Assembly: GCA_044377005.1 (NCBI GenBank)
Contig: JBILJV010000011.1
Span: 1-47,650, forward strand
Length of the DNA stretch: 47,650 bases
From: JABMMZ01 sp044377005
Lineage (GTDB): Bacteria; Bacteroidota; Bacteroidia; NS11-12g; UBA955
Direction of reading: 5' to 3'
The position numbers and the translations under genes are program-made. Below the pieces are notes generated by a model that was given only the letters and a program-made list of their open reading frames with translations, made no database searches and had not been told where the DNA came from. Below, one piece after another: positions 1 through 8,013 of the stretch (position 1 is the stretch's first letter; each line of letters begins with the position of its first letter).

Positions 1-503
1 AATTTATATTGATAGTCATAATAATTTAATGAAAGTGAATCCAATTTTTTTGAAAACACATTAATACCAATATTTTTAAATTTTTTATCATTATTAAATA
101 AGAATGTTGTTTTACATGTATCAATTTCTTTCCCAGTGCTAAATAACAAATCTGCAGAATATAAATTGCCTTCATTGATATCTTTTATACCTTCATTGAT
201 AAAAATTTGATAAGTTGTATTTTTATTCAAAGAACTATCAAATTCTATTTCTAATGTTTTTTTAACTAATCTGCAAGTTAATGTACTGTGATTAGGAAAT
301 AATTTAATATTTTCAGTTTGATTATTAAGTTCTATATATTCATCAAAGACAATCGATATTTTCTTTTTATTAAATTCTGTTTCAGTTAAGTTTGTTTTTA
401 ATATTTGAGGTGCAGTTACATCTTTATCTCCACCAGTTAGAGAGCCTATACTTGCACAAGAGTTTAACAGTAATATAAATAAAAATATACTTAATTTTTT
501 CAT
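1..503 (-). CDS. Ig-like domain lipoprotein, 3' end beyond window
   Basis: This is an incomplete gene; about 167 codons are visible from the ATG at 503 and the C-terminus lies off the left edge. The N-terminus has a short hydrophobic stretch followed by LLLNSC, a lipobox, so the mature protein should be anchored by a lipidated Cys. The next residues (SIGSLTGGDKDVTAPQIL) resemble the start of Bacteroidota lipoproteins with an SbsA/Big_5-type Ig-like domain. The start overlaps the mnmG stop by four bases (ATGA), so it is probably translationally coupled as the last visible gene of the operon. The exact function is unknown. Confidence 0.72.
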   Translation of the reverse strand, partial: MKKLSIFLFILLLNSCASIGSLTGGDKDVTAPQILKTNLTETEFNKKKISIVFDEYIELNNQTENIKLFPNHSTLTCRLVKKTLEIEFDSSLNKNTTYQIFINEGIKDINEGNLYSADLLFSTGKEIDTCKTTFLFNNDKKFKNIGINVFSKKLDSLSLNYYDYQYK

Positions 504-2353
504 CTTCCTAAATAAACAATTAGTACTGAAATATCCGATGGTGAAACACCACTTATCCTTGATGCTTGACCTATGTTTTCTGGTTTCATTTTATTTAATT
601 TTTCCCTACTTTCAATACTTAAAGATTTTATTTGATTGTAATCAAAATTTGGACTCAACTTATAGTTTTCAAGTTTTTTTAATTTTTCAGCCATTAGATT
701 TTCCTTTTCTAAATACCCTTCGTATTTTATAAGTATTTCAATTTGTTCAAGAATTTCTGAATCAATTTCTTTTAATTCATAAACATAAGGAATAAAATCC
801 ATAATAGTAAGTTGAGGTCTCAATATTAATTTATCAAGTTTTACTTTTTGATTTATTTCTGCTGTTTCTTTTTCAATCAATAGATTATTGATAGAAATAG
901 GTTCAATTGATTTATTTTTAATTATGCTTAGACTATTTTTTATTTGTTTTCGTTTAATATATAATTCATCCATTCTTTCCTTTTGAGCCAAATTAATTTG
1001 ATAGCCTAATTCTGTTAATCTTTCATCAGCATTATCTTGTCTTAGTAAAATTCTAAATTCTGCTCGAGATGTAAACATACGATATGGTTCATCAGTTCCT
1101 TTATTGATTAAATCATCTATTAAAACTCCAATATATGCATTTGAACGACTTAATATGAAAGGTTCATTATCTTTTACTTTTAAGTGTGCATTAATTCCTG
1201 CCATTAAACCTTGACATGCAGCTTCTTCATAACCTGTTGTCCCATTTATCTGACCAGCAAAAAATAGATTATTTACCAATTTAGTTTCAAGTGTTAATTT
1301 AAGTTGGGTAGGAGGGAAGTAGTCATATTCAATCGCATATCCAGGACGAAATAATTTGGCGTTTTCAAATCCGGGAATTTGTTTCATAGCTTTTAGTTGA
1401 ATATCTTCTGGCAACGATGTAGAAAATCCATTGATGTACATTTCTATAGTCTCCCACCCCTCAGGTTCAACAAATATTTGATGTCGGTCTCTTTCTGCAA
1501 ATCTGTTGATTTTATCCTCAACCGAAGGGCAGTAGCGTGGACCTAATCCTTGTATTCTACCATTAAACATTGGAGACTTTTCAAAACCCTCTCTTAATAT
1601 GTCATGAACATTTGTATTTGTATAGGTAATAAAACAGGGTTTTTGTGTTTTTAAGACATTACTTGTTTTTAAGAAAGAAAACTTTCCAGGATTATCGTCA
1701 CCATTTTGTTGTTCCATTTTAGAATAATCTAAGCTTCTACCATCTACCCTAGGTGGAGTTCCTGTCTTCATCCTTCCACTTTCAAACCCTAGTTTTTCAA
1801 GCGAAGCAGTAATGCCAACACTGCTTGACTCTGCCATTCTTCCACCACCAAATTGTTTTTCACCTATGTGTATTATTCCATTTAAAAAAGTGCCACTGGT
1901 CAATATTATAGCTTTACCCATAATTTTATAGCCAAGGCCTGTTTCAACCCCTGTAGCGACATTATTTTCTGTTATTAAAGCGTGTACATGGTCCTGCATG
2001 AAATCAATATTTGGATTTCCCTCAAGAGTTAATCGCCATTGTTCTGAAAAACGCATTCTGTCAGATTGAGCCCTTGGACTCCACATTGCTGCTCCCTTAG
2101 ATCTATTTAACATTCTAAATTGAAGCATTGTTTTGTCTGTAATTATTCCTGACATACCACCCAGTGCGTCAATTTCCCTAATGATTTGTCCTTTTGCCAC
2201 ACCACCCATTGCTGGATTACAACTCATTTTTGCAATTGTTTCCATGTTCATGGTTATCAATAACACTTTGCTTCCCATTGTCGCGGCAGCATGTGCAGCT
2301 TCACAACCGGCGTGACCGGCACCCACTACAATAACATCATATCTATTTTCCAT
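500..2353 (-). CDS. mnmG: tRNA uridine-5-carboxymethylaminomethyl modification enzyme MnmG (GidA)
   Basis: MnmG is the FAD-dependent partner of MnmE and installs the 5-carboxymethylaminomethyl group on wobble U34 of certain tRNAs. The 617-aa length is normal for the family. The N-terminal Rossmann motif GAGHAGCEAA (about residues 11-20) binds FAD. MSCNPAMGGVAKG (about 43-55) is the GidA signature with its conserved Cys, and GTFLNG and TGYEEAACQG are further family blocks. The helical C-terminus binds MnmE and tRNA. The start overlaps the end of ybeY by 11 bp, and the stop overlaps the next lipoprotein gene by 4 bp, so the gene sits inside a tight operon. Confidence 0.98.
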   Translation of the reverse strand: MENRYDVIVVGAGHAGCEAAHAAATMGSKVLLITMNMETIAKMSCNPAMGGVAKGQIIREIDALGGMSGIITDKTMLQFRMLNRSKGAAMWSPRAQSDRMRFSEQWRLTLEGNPNIDFMQDHVHALITENNVATGVETGLGYKIMGKAIILTSGTFLNGIIHIGEKQFGGGRMAESSSVGITASLEKLGFESGRMKTGTPPRVDGRSLDYSKMEQQNGDDNPGKFSFLKTSNVLKTQKPCFITYTNTNVHDILREGFEKSPMFNGRIQGLGPRYCPSVEDKINRFAERDRHQIFVEPEGWETIEMYINGFSTSLPEDIQLKAMKQIPGFENAKLFRPGYAIEYDYFPPTQLKLTLETKLVNNLFFAGQINGTTGYEEAACQGLMAGINAHLKVKDNEPFILSRSNAYIGVLIDDLINKGTDEPYRMFTSRAEFRILLRQDNADERLTELGYQINLAQKERMDELYIKRKQIKNSLSIIKNKSIEPISINNLLIEKETAEINQKVKLDKLILRPQLTIMDFIPYVYELKEIDSEILEQIEILIKYEGYLEKENLMAEKLKKLENYKLSPNFDYNQIKSLSIESREKLNKMKPENIGQASRISGVSPSDISVLIVYLGR

Positions 2354-2786
2354 TGTTTTGTTCCACGTGGAACTCTATATTAAATTTATTCAAGTAATAA
2401 TTTTCCATCTCAGTCATTTTCGTTTTGTCTTTTTTTGCTTTGTCTTTATAGCCACATAAATGAAGGGTTCCATGAATTATAATTCTGAAAAGTTCCACGT
2501 GGAACTTTACTCCGTATGTTATGGCATTTTCTTTTACTCTGTCGTAACTAATGTATAATTCCCCATTAACTTCATCGCCTTCACAAAAATCGTGTGTTAT
2601 TATATCTGTATAATAATCGTGTTGCAGATAGTTTACATTCATTTCAAGTAAAGTTTCGTCATCAACAAGTATTATATTTAGTTCTATTGTTTGTTTTTTG
2701 TGGTCACTCACAATTTGCTTCACAACCTCTTTGCAAAGTTTTTTAAATCCCTTTAGTTTATTGTGTTTGCCTGCTATTTGTATCAT
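2343..2786 (-). CDS. ybeY: Endoribonuclease YbeY (rRNA maturation factor)
   Basis: YbeY is a zinc-dependent endoribonuclease for 16S rRNA 3'-end maturation and 70S quality control. The 147-aa protein carries the family core HGTLHLCGYKD at about residues 105-115. H105 and H109 match the first two zinc ligands, but the third ligand, His in most bacteria, is Asp115 here. As far as I recall this substitution is common in Bacteroidota, so the protein is probably active. The gene overlaps mnmG by 11 bp. Two perfect parS-like 14-mers fall inside it, each encoding the same FHVE tetrapeptide (residues 95-98 and near the C-terminus). Confidence 0.95.
   Translation of the reverse strand: MIQIAGKHNKLKGFKKLCKEVVKQIVSDHKKQTIELNIILVDDETLLEMNVNYLQHDYYTDIITHDFCEGDEVNGELYISYDRVKENAITYGVKFHVELFRIIIHGTLHLCGYKDKAKKDKTKMTEMENYYLNKFNIEFHVEQNNGK
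2360..2373. promoter_or_regulatory. parS-like ParB-binding palindrome (site 1)
   Basis: Perfect 14-bp palindrome GTTCCACGTGGAAC; with flanks TGTTCCACGTGGAACT. It matches the bacterial chromosomal parS consensus TGTTNCACGTGNAACA at all but the last base. It lies in the 3' end of ybeY, seven bases upstream of the mnmG start. The ParB role is inferred from the motif. Confidence 0.7.
2492..2505. promoter_or_regulatory. parS-like ParB-binding palindrome (site 2)
   Basis: A second identical 14-bp palindrome, GTTCCACGTGGAAC, 132 bp from site 1 (start to start) and inside ybeY. Two exact copies this close together are very unlikely by chance in AT-rich DNA, which supports a ParB-binding cluster. Confidence 0.7.
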
Positions 2787-2788
2787 AG

Positions 2789-4549
2789 TTATTTTAAAAC
2801 AGAAATTGTGCCATTAAAATTTAGTTTTTTCCCATTTATTCCGACAATTGTTGCTCTGTAAATATATATATCAGATTGAACATAATCTCCCTTTAGGTCT
2901 TTTCCATCCCAACCTATACCTAAATCATTAACTGTATGTACCAATTCACCCCATCTGTTATATATATAAACGCTGGATTCTTTGTTGTTTAAAAACAAAC
3001 CTTTTGGTTTGAATACTGTATTAAATCCATTTATTTGAATAGCATTTGGGAAATACACTATGGGTTCTGCATCTACACATACAACATTACTATAGGATGT
3101 ATCTTGTCTGTTGAATAATGTGTTAGGTGTATTTTCAATGGATTTTATACAGTAACACAATCTTTGAAAATTTTCACTAAATTGGCTTTTGTCAGTAAAA
3201 GAGGTATTTGTTATGTTGTTTTGTTGAACAATGTTCCACGGGGAACTTTTATTATAATCCATTGAATTGCCTAATAGAATTTCTTGATTTTGTGTCCCTT
3301 TTATAAAAGCATTATAAACATTCCAGTTTAATTCTTGAACTTCAGCTTCAATTTGGTTAACCTTTAATAATACTGTTGTAGCAATTTGTGAAGTGTCAAA
3401 AATAAAGTTACATGGGCCTTGTGTGGTGAAATAATAAGAATAAGTATATTTATCTACTCTTACATTTTTATCAATTAAATTAATTGTTCCGCCGGTATTA
3501 TTTATGGTTTGATAAAGTTGAAAAGCACCATTGTTTTCCGATTTGTACAAAAGAATATTTTGAAGTGAAGTGCTAGTTTCAGTTACAAGTGAAATTTCAA
3601 TATGATTGTTTTGAATTGAAGCTTTTGCTACATAAGAATTTTTACTCTCAACGATTAAAGGGGTATTTATACATGTACTAATAGAGGACGAGCTAGATGT
3701 TCTGTCAAATTTAATTGCCCTAATAAAAAAACAATAAGAATCTCCAAATGAATTGAAATTGTAAGTAAATTGATTGATATTAGAAATAACAGTACCAACC
3801 AATTCAAAATTTCCAGCGTTTATGCTTCTGAAAATTTGATATTCTGAAACTTGCCATCCTATGTAATTAGTCCATGACAAACTAATTGTTTTATTGCATT
3901 TATTGTATTGACTATTTAAAAATATTGTTCTGTGTGTTTCGCTAATTAATGACGTATTTTGACAACTGTCATAAGCTGCAATACTATATGAAACTGAAGC
4001 AGCCGTTGGGTTTCGTGAACCATTGTCCAGGTATTGTGTTTGCTCTGTGGAACCTATTACATCGTTTGAACCCGTAACATGGTAAATTAAATATCCTTTG
4101 GTGTCTATACTTGAATTTCGCGACCAACCAATAATTGCTTTTTGTGTTGTTAAATTAATACTTACAGAGTCAATTTGGGAGTTATCAGGTGCAGTGTTGT
4201 CAATAGTAATTGTGTCACTGAAAATACTGTCTATCCCATTGCAATCTGTGTTATAAACTAAGAACAATTCCCAAGAACGAAGATTCTTAAGCTTAAGTAC
4301 AATATTGTTTAAAGATATGTCTGTTCTGTTGCCTAAATAGACAAATAAACCTAAAACATCATCGCGTCCATAGATGCTAAAATTATTAATTGAGCCACAT
4401 CCATTGATAGGCTTAACCCACAGTAAATCAAGTGTTGAATCAGATCTATTTAAACAAGCTCTTCTCATTTTTGGACGTATGTCTTGCCCATTGAGATAAC
4501 TCATCGAGGTCAATAGCATCAAAAATAATATAAACGGTTTAATATTCAC
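2789..4549 (-). CDS. Secreted T9SS protein with gliding-type (CHU_C) C-terminal domain
   Basis: A 586-aa protein with an N-terminal signal peptide (hydrophobic residues about 4-18, ending near NGQD). The body looks like fibronectin/Ig-type beta modules of about 90-100 residues. The last 85 residues match the type B sorting domain of T9SS cargo: FPNAIQINGFN, an IYNRWGELV block and GWDGKD followed by Y..IYRA. It should be exported across the outer membrane by T9SS; ligand and role are not evident. The start is GTG and overlaps the upstream peptidase gene by 11 bp. YbeY begins two bases after its stop, on the same transcript. Confidence 0.85.
   Translation of the reverse strand: MNIKPFILFLMLLTSMSYLNGQDIRPKMRRACLNRSDSTLDLLWVKPINGCGSINNFSIYGRDDVLGLFVYLGNRTDISLNNIVLKLKNLRSWELFLVYNTDCNGIDSIFSDTITIDNTAPDNSQIDSVSINLTTQKAIIGWSRNSSIDTKGYLIYHVTGSNDVIGSTEQTQYLDNGSRNPTAASVSYSIAAYDSCQNTSLISETHRTIFLNSQYNKCNKTISLSWTNYIGWQVSEYQIFRSINAGNFELVGTVISNINQFTYNFNSFGDSYCFFIRAIKFDRTSSSSSISTCINTPLIVESKNSYVAKASIQNNHIEISLVTETSTSLQNILLYKSENNGAFQLYQTINNTGGTINLIDKNVRVDKYTYSYYFTTQGPCNFIFDTSQIATTVLLKVNQIEAEVQELNWNVYNAFIKGTQNQEILLGNSMDYNKSSPWNIVQQNNITNTSFTDKSQFSENFQRLCYCIKSIENTPNTLFNRQDTSYSNVVCVDAEPIVYFPNAIQINGFNTVFKPKGLFLNNKESSVYIYNRWGELVHTVNDLGIGWDGKDLKGDYVQSDIYIYRATIVGINGKKLNFNGTISVLK
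3233..3246. promoter_or_regulatory. Degenerate parS-like site (site 3)
   Basis: GTTCCACGGGGAAC differs from the two perfect copies at one position (T to G). It lies within the CHU_C-tailed secreted protein gene, about 0.75 kb from site 2. It could be a weaker ParB site or a chance near-match. Confidence 0.4.
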
Positions 4550-5789
4550 CTGATATGCAATACTTTAACGAATTAAATTCAAAATAATTGTTGGCACATG
4601 CTAAAATATCCTCAGAACTAGTTTGATGGATAGCTTTAAAATATTCCTCATAAAATCCCTCTTTACTATTTAAGTCAAGGTTGGATTTAAAACGATCTGC
4701 TATATTAAATGGTCCATCAAAATTGCGAAGTAAACTTCCAATTAAGTAATTTTTGGCTGTTTGTAATTCTTCACTTTCAACATGTTCAGTTTGAAGCTTT
4801 ATAATTTCAATCTCAATTTCTTTTTTTACTTCATTGGTGAGTTGAGCATTACATTCACTTGATATTTTAAATAAAGAATATGTTCTAAATGGGGTTATCG
4901 AAGAATGTATTCCATAGGTTAAGCCCTTCTCCTCACGAATGTTTTTCATGAGCCTAGAGCCAAAGTAACCTCCTAATATTAAATTAGTTAAAGATATTTT
5001 AAAATAATCTTCATGTGTTCTAGAAGGCATCATTTTACCTAATCTTATAGCATTTTGATTGGAATTCTCTTTTTTTACTACGATTCCTTTTTCATCTGAA
5101 GTATTAATAGAATGTTCCACAGAAATTGTTTTGTTTAGATTTATTTTAAACCCAATATTTTTCAAATAATCACTGATGTTGATAGTGTCAGGACCTGTAA
5201 AAATAAAAGTAGCATTCACCAATGTTGAGTTCTTGTAAGATAGTAAATCTTCTCTTGAAATTCCATTAATAATTGATTCATTAATAGGAGAGGCTAAGGG
5301 ATGATTTTCGCCAACTATTAGAGCATTAATAGCCCTGTTTGCCAAGAAAGAAGTTTTAGCTAAGTTGATATTCAGCTCACTTATTTTTTTACTTTTATAA
5401 ATAGTTAATTCATCTTCATTAAATTCACAATCAAGAATAGCTTCAACTACTAAATTAATAATTAATTGTAAATATTCAGTTTGACCATAAATAGATATAG
5501 AGTGAGAATAATAGTCACAATTCATGAAAACATACGCACCCAGTAAGTCAAGTTCTTCAGAAATAACGTTTGCGTTTTTTTTGGAAGTGCCACTTAAAAT
5601 TAAGTCACTCGCAAATAATGCGTGAAATTTATTAGAATATTGTCCAAAACCTCCCGATTCAAAGATTAAATCGAGTTTAAAAACAGCTTCATTGCTTACA
5701 ATATGGTAGGCGTTTCCATTTTTGCAAGGAAATCCAGTTTTTATTGATTCAATTGCCATTATTTCAGGCGCTAATTGTCTGTTAATCAT
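4539..5789 (-). CDS. M16 family peptidase-like subunit lacking HxxEH (non-catalytic partner)
   Basis: A 416-aa insulinase/pitrilysin-fold protein. I find no HxxEH zinc motif in its N-terminal half, so it is probably the non-catalytic partner. It keeps the C-terminal-domain block NIREEKGLTYGIHS, whose Arg and Tyr help bind substrate in two-subunit M16B peptidases. It has no signal peptide. Its ATG overlaps the stop of the catalytic partner gene by four bases (ATGA), which favours equimolar production of a heterodimer. Its 3' end overlaps the CHU_C protein gene by 11 bp. Confidence 0.88.
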   Translation of the reverse strand: MINRQLAPEIMAIESIKTGFPCKNGNAYHIVSNEAVFKLDLIFESGGFGQYSNKFHALFASDLILSGTSKKNANVISEELDLLGAYVFMNCDYYSHSISIYGQTEYLQLIINLVVEAILDCEFNEDELTIYKSKKISELNINLAKTSFLANRAINALIVGENHPLASPINESIINGISREDLLSYKNSTLVNATFIFTGPDTINISDYLKNIGFKINLNKTISVEHSINTSDEKGIVVKKENSNQNAIRLGKMMPSRTHEDYFKISLTNLILGGYFGSRLMKNIREEKGLTYGIHSSITPFRTYSLFKISSECNAQLTNEVKKEIEIEIIKLQTEHVESEELQTAKNYLIGSLLRNFDGPFNIADRFKSNLDLNSKEGFYEEYFKAIHQTSSEDILACANNYFEFNSLKYCISGEY

Positions 5790-7021
5790 TGTTTTTGGTA
5801 GTTTAAAACGCTATAATTGCCACTTAAAATATATTCTTTACAAACTCTCAAAATATCCTCTTTTTGAATAGATTTTACTTGTTCTATCTCAGAATTGATT
5901 AAATTGGCATTTCCAAGTAAATGCGCATAGCATAGTGCCATTGCTTTATTTAAGACGGAAGTTTTAGAAAACAAGTTGCTTGTAATCACTTTATTCTTTA
6001 CTTTATTAAGTTCATTGTCGTTTATTCCACGGACTGATATTTCTTGAATGATATTTAATAATGCCTTTTCTGCTGTTTCAAATGAAACACCTTCATTTAA
6101 TTTACCTTCCATTATAAATAATCCTTCGTCAATATCGCCTGTGATGTAGGCATGCACATGAGTAAAGAGTTTTAGTTCTTTCACTAATTTTTGGGTAAAT
6201 CGCGAAGACTCCGAACCGGACAGCAAGTCGGACAACAAGTCAAATGCAAAATAATCAGCATGGTGCCTGTCTACTGTATTGAACGCCATATAAATCGCAT
6301 TTTGTGGAACGTCAGCAACAACTGAAGAACTGATTCTTTTTGTCTTTTTGGGTTCTTGGGGATATTTATTCTGATTGACAGGTCCTGCAGGGATGTCACC
6401 AAACCATTTTTCTGTTATTTCCTTTGCCTTATTAAAAGTGATAGCACCAGCTAAGCAAAGAATGGCATTTGATGGGTTGTAAAAACGTTCAAAAAAAGCC
6501 ACAACATCTTCGAGTTTTGCATTTTCAATGTGACTAATTTCCTTTCCAATAGTTGCCCATTGGTAAGGATGAACTTGATAGGCGAGGGGTCTTAGTTTTA
6601 GCCAAGCATCACCATAAGGTTGGTTTAAATAGCGTTGTTTAAACTCCTCAATCACCACTCCTTTTTGAACAGAAAGGCTTTTTTCAGAAAAATCTAAACG
6701 CAACATACGGTCGCTTTCCAACCACAATGCAGTTTCTATATTGTCTGCTGGGAGTGTAACATAATAATTAGTAATGTCATTGCTAGTAAAGGCATTATTT
6801 TCTCCACCTGCCAATTGTAAAGGGGTGTCAAAAGAAGGAATATTAACCGATCCGCCAAACATTAAATGTTCGAAAAGATGGGCAAAACCTGTTTGATTTG
6901 GATTTTCATCCCTAGCGCCAACATTGTACAAAAGATTTGAAACACATAAATTGGTAGCATTATCTTCGTGGTGTATAAGCGTTAAACCGTTATCTAGCCT
7001 ATGAATGTTATAATGTATCAC
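5786..7021 (-). CDS. M16 family zinc peptidase, catalytic subunit
   Basis: A 411-aa M16B-type metallopeptidase. The inverted zinc motif HLFEH is at about residues 48-52 in GFAHLFEHLMFGGS, and the downstream VVIEEFKQR helix supplies the probable Glu ligand. This family cleaves short or unfolded peptides in a clamshell-like chamber. No signal peptide is visible, so it may be cytoplasmic. The reading frame opens with GTG at 7021, and I see no better in-frame start. A TATCTTTG promoter element lies just upstream, so the leader would be very short or absent. It is the first gene of the leftward operon and pairs with the following M16 subunit. Confidence 0.92.
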   Translation of the reverse strand: MIHYNIHRLDNGLTLIHHEDNATNLCVSNLLYNVGARDENPNQTGFAHLFEHLMFGGSVNIPSFDTPLQLAGGENNAFTSNDITNYYVTLPADNIETALWLESDRMLRLDFSEKSLSVQKGVVIEEFKQRYLNQPYGDAWLKLRPLAYQVHPYQWATIGKEISHIENAKLEDVVAFFERFYNPSNAILCLAGAITFNKAKEITEKWFGDIPAGPVNQNKYPQEPKKTKRISSSVVADVPQNAIYMAFNTVDRHHADYFAFDLLSDLLSGSESSRFTQKLVKELKLFTHVHAYITGDIDEGLFIMEGKLNEGVSFETAEKALLNIIQEISVRGINDNELNKVKNKVITSNLFSKTSVLNKAMALCYAHLLGNANLINSEIEQVKSIQKEDILRVCKEYILSGNYSVLNYQKQ

Positions 7022-7025
7022 CTTG

Positions 7026-7033
7026 CAAAGATA
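7026..7033 (-). promoter_or_regulatory. Bacteroidota -7 element for the M16/ybeY/mnmG operon
   Basis: Minus-strand TATCTTTG fits the TAnnTTTG consensus. It ends four bases before the GTG start of the M16 gene, which would make the transcript leaderless or nearly so. No clear -33 TTTG is seen at the usual spacing, so the call is tentative. Confidence 0.4.
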
Positions 7034-7159
7034 CGGCTTTTTTAACTTTTGCTTATTGAGCTAATGCCCCTGAAAAAGCCAAGTGTCCAACATTATATTC
7101 AGTACAGTTTTTTAAAAGGTCTTTAGTTATAAAATAATAAGGACCAGATAACAACAATC

Positions 7160-7288
7160 TTACTTTTCTATCACCTTCATAAAATACCTAAATCCAATCG
7201 TTGGACTTGGTTTGGTATAGGTTTCTGAGCTGTCAATTTGAATAGAATTGTTGTGAGAATTCCAGCTGCCACCTTTGCATAAATGTAA
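7160..7288 (-). pseudogene. C-terminal relic of a formylglycine-generating-enzyme-like (SUMF1/GldJ/K type) protein
   Basis: Immediately downstream of the beta-barrel gene, an open stretch of 40 codons reads LHLCKGGSWNSHNN... and ends SPTIGFRYFMKVIEK before a TAA at 7160-7162. GGSWN followed about 25 residues later by GFR is the conserved C-terminus of the SUMF1/FGE-sulfatase fold, also found in the gliding proteins GldJ and GldK. The stretch has no start codon and is closed upstream by a TGA at about 7286-7288, so the rest of the roughly 300-residue domain is missing. I interpret it as the remnant of a gene truncated by deletion or replacement with the adjacent barrel gene. Confidence 0.65.
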
Positions 7289-7291
7289 TCA

Positions 7292-7924
7292 TTACTTTTT
7301 AGTAAATCGATAAGCCAAAGAAATGTTAAAACCAATATTAAAGTCGAGTTGCGCTTGTTGTTTGTTGGCAAACCCTGTCAAAGGCAGTTGAATTTCAGGA
7401 ATTAGGTAAAACTTTGGACTTAGTTTAGCGCTCATTCTCACAAAGGGTATGCCACCAAAAGCAAAGGATTGTTTGGAAGTAAATTGATCTGAGAGCAATT
7501 CATTATTGTTCCGCCAGTGATAGATTCCAAATGTTGAGTCGAGTGTATAATGAGTTTCAAGAGTTCTTTTAGTATGAACACCTACAAAGGCTTTAAAACC
7601 GCCAGAAAGAGAATACTTATCAGATTCACTTAATGAAGTGATAACACCCAGATTAACACCCAAATAGCTATTGTATTCACTAATTTCAGTTAATGTAAAA
7701 ACTTGATTTTCTTTGCTTATAATCTCTCGCTCTTGAGGGTATTCTCCAAACGTTTGAAAATCAAATAAAAAATTGGTTTTCTTGTGCAATGTTTCAAAAC
7801 CCAAGTTAAATCCATTGGTAATACCACCATTTCTGACAAGCAAATTGGCTTTTATTTGATATTTGTATTGGGCAGACAGCCCTAAAGCATAAAAAAGGCC
7901 TAAAAAAACCAAAAACTTTTTCAT
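7292..7924 (-). CDS. Outer-membrane beta-barrel (porin-like) protein
   Basis: A 210-aa protein starting at ATG 7924; the frame is also open to an upstream TTG at 7933, but ATG puts a clean signal peptide (MKKFLVFLGLFYALGLSAQ) at the N-terminus. The rest alternates polar and hydrophobic residues, with repeated aromatic strand ends, and closes with LAYRFTKK. It should be a small outer-membrane barrel; cargo and role are unknown. Its stop codon abuts a relic of an unrelated FGE-like gene. A hairpin upstream (7960-7977) separates it from the repeat-protein gene. Confidence 0.75.
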   Translation of the reverse strand: MKKFLVFLGLFYALGLSAQYKYQIKANLLVRNGGITNGFNLGFETLHKKTNFLFDFQTFGEYPQEREIISKENQVFTLTEISEYNSYLGVNLGVITSLSESDKYSLSGGFKAFVGVHTKRTLETHYTLDSTFGIYHWRNNNELLSDQFTSKQSFAFGGIPFVRMSAKLSPKFYLIPEIQLPLTGFANKQQAQLDFNIGFNISLAYRFTKK

Positions 7925-7959
7925 ATTCACCAAACGAAAATAGGTGAAAAAATTGTTAA

Positions 7960-7977
7960 ATTGTTGTATCCAACAAT
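7960..7977 (-). terminator. Hairpin downstream of the repeat-protein gene
   Basis: Perfect 7-bp inverted repeat ATTGTTG / CAACAAT with a 4-nt loop. On the minus strand a T-rich tract (AATTTTTT) follows after a few bases. It lies between the stop of the 1106-aa gene (8014) and the start of the barrel gene (7924), the position expected of an intrinsic terminator. Confidence 0.45.
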
Positions 7978-8013
7978 AGAATTCTACAAGTTAGATATAA
8001 ATTACATTTGGTT

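Noticed and set aside
538..732. Plus-strand 64-codon frame opposite mnmG
   Set aside because: It lies entirely within the well-supported minus-strand mnmG gene, has no homology I recognise, and reads as the low-complexity antisense of AT-rich codons.
7177..7371. Minus-strand 64-codon frame starting inside the barrel gene
   Set aside because: It runs out of frame through the barrel gene end and the FGE relic; the GGSW...GFR signal is in a different frame, so this one is a shadow.
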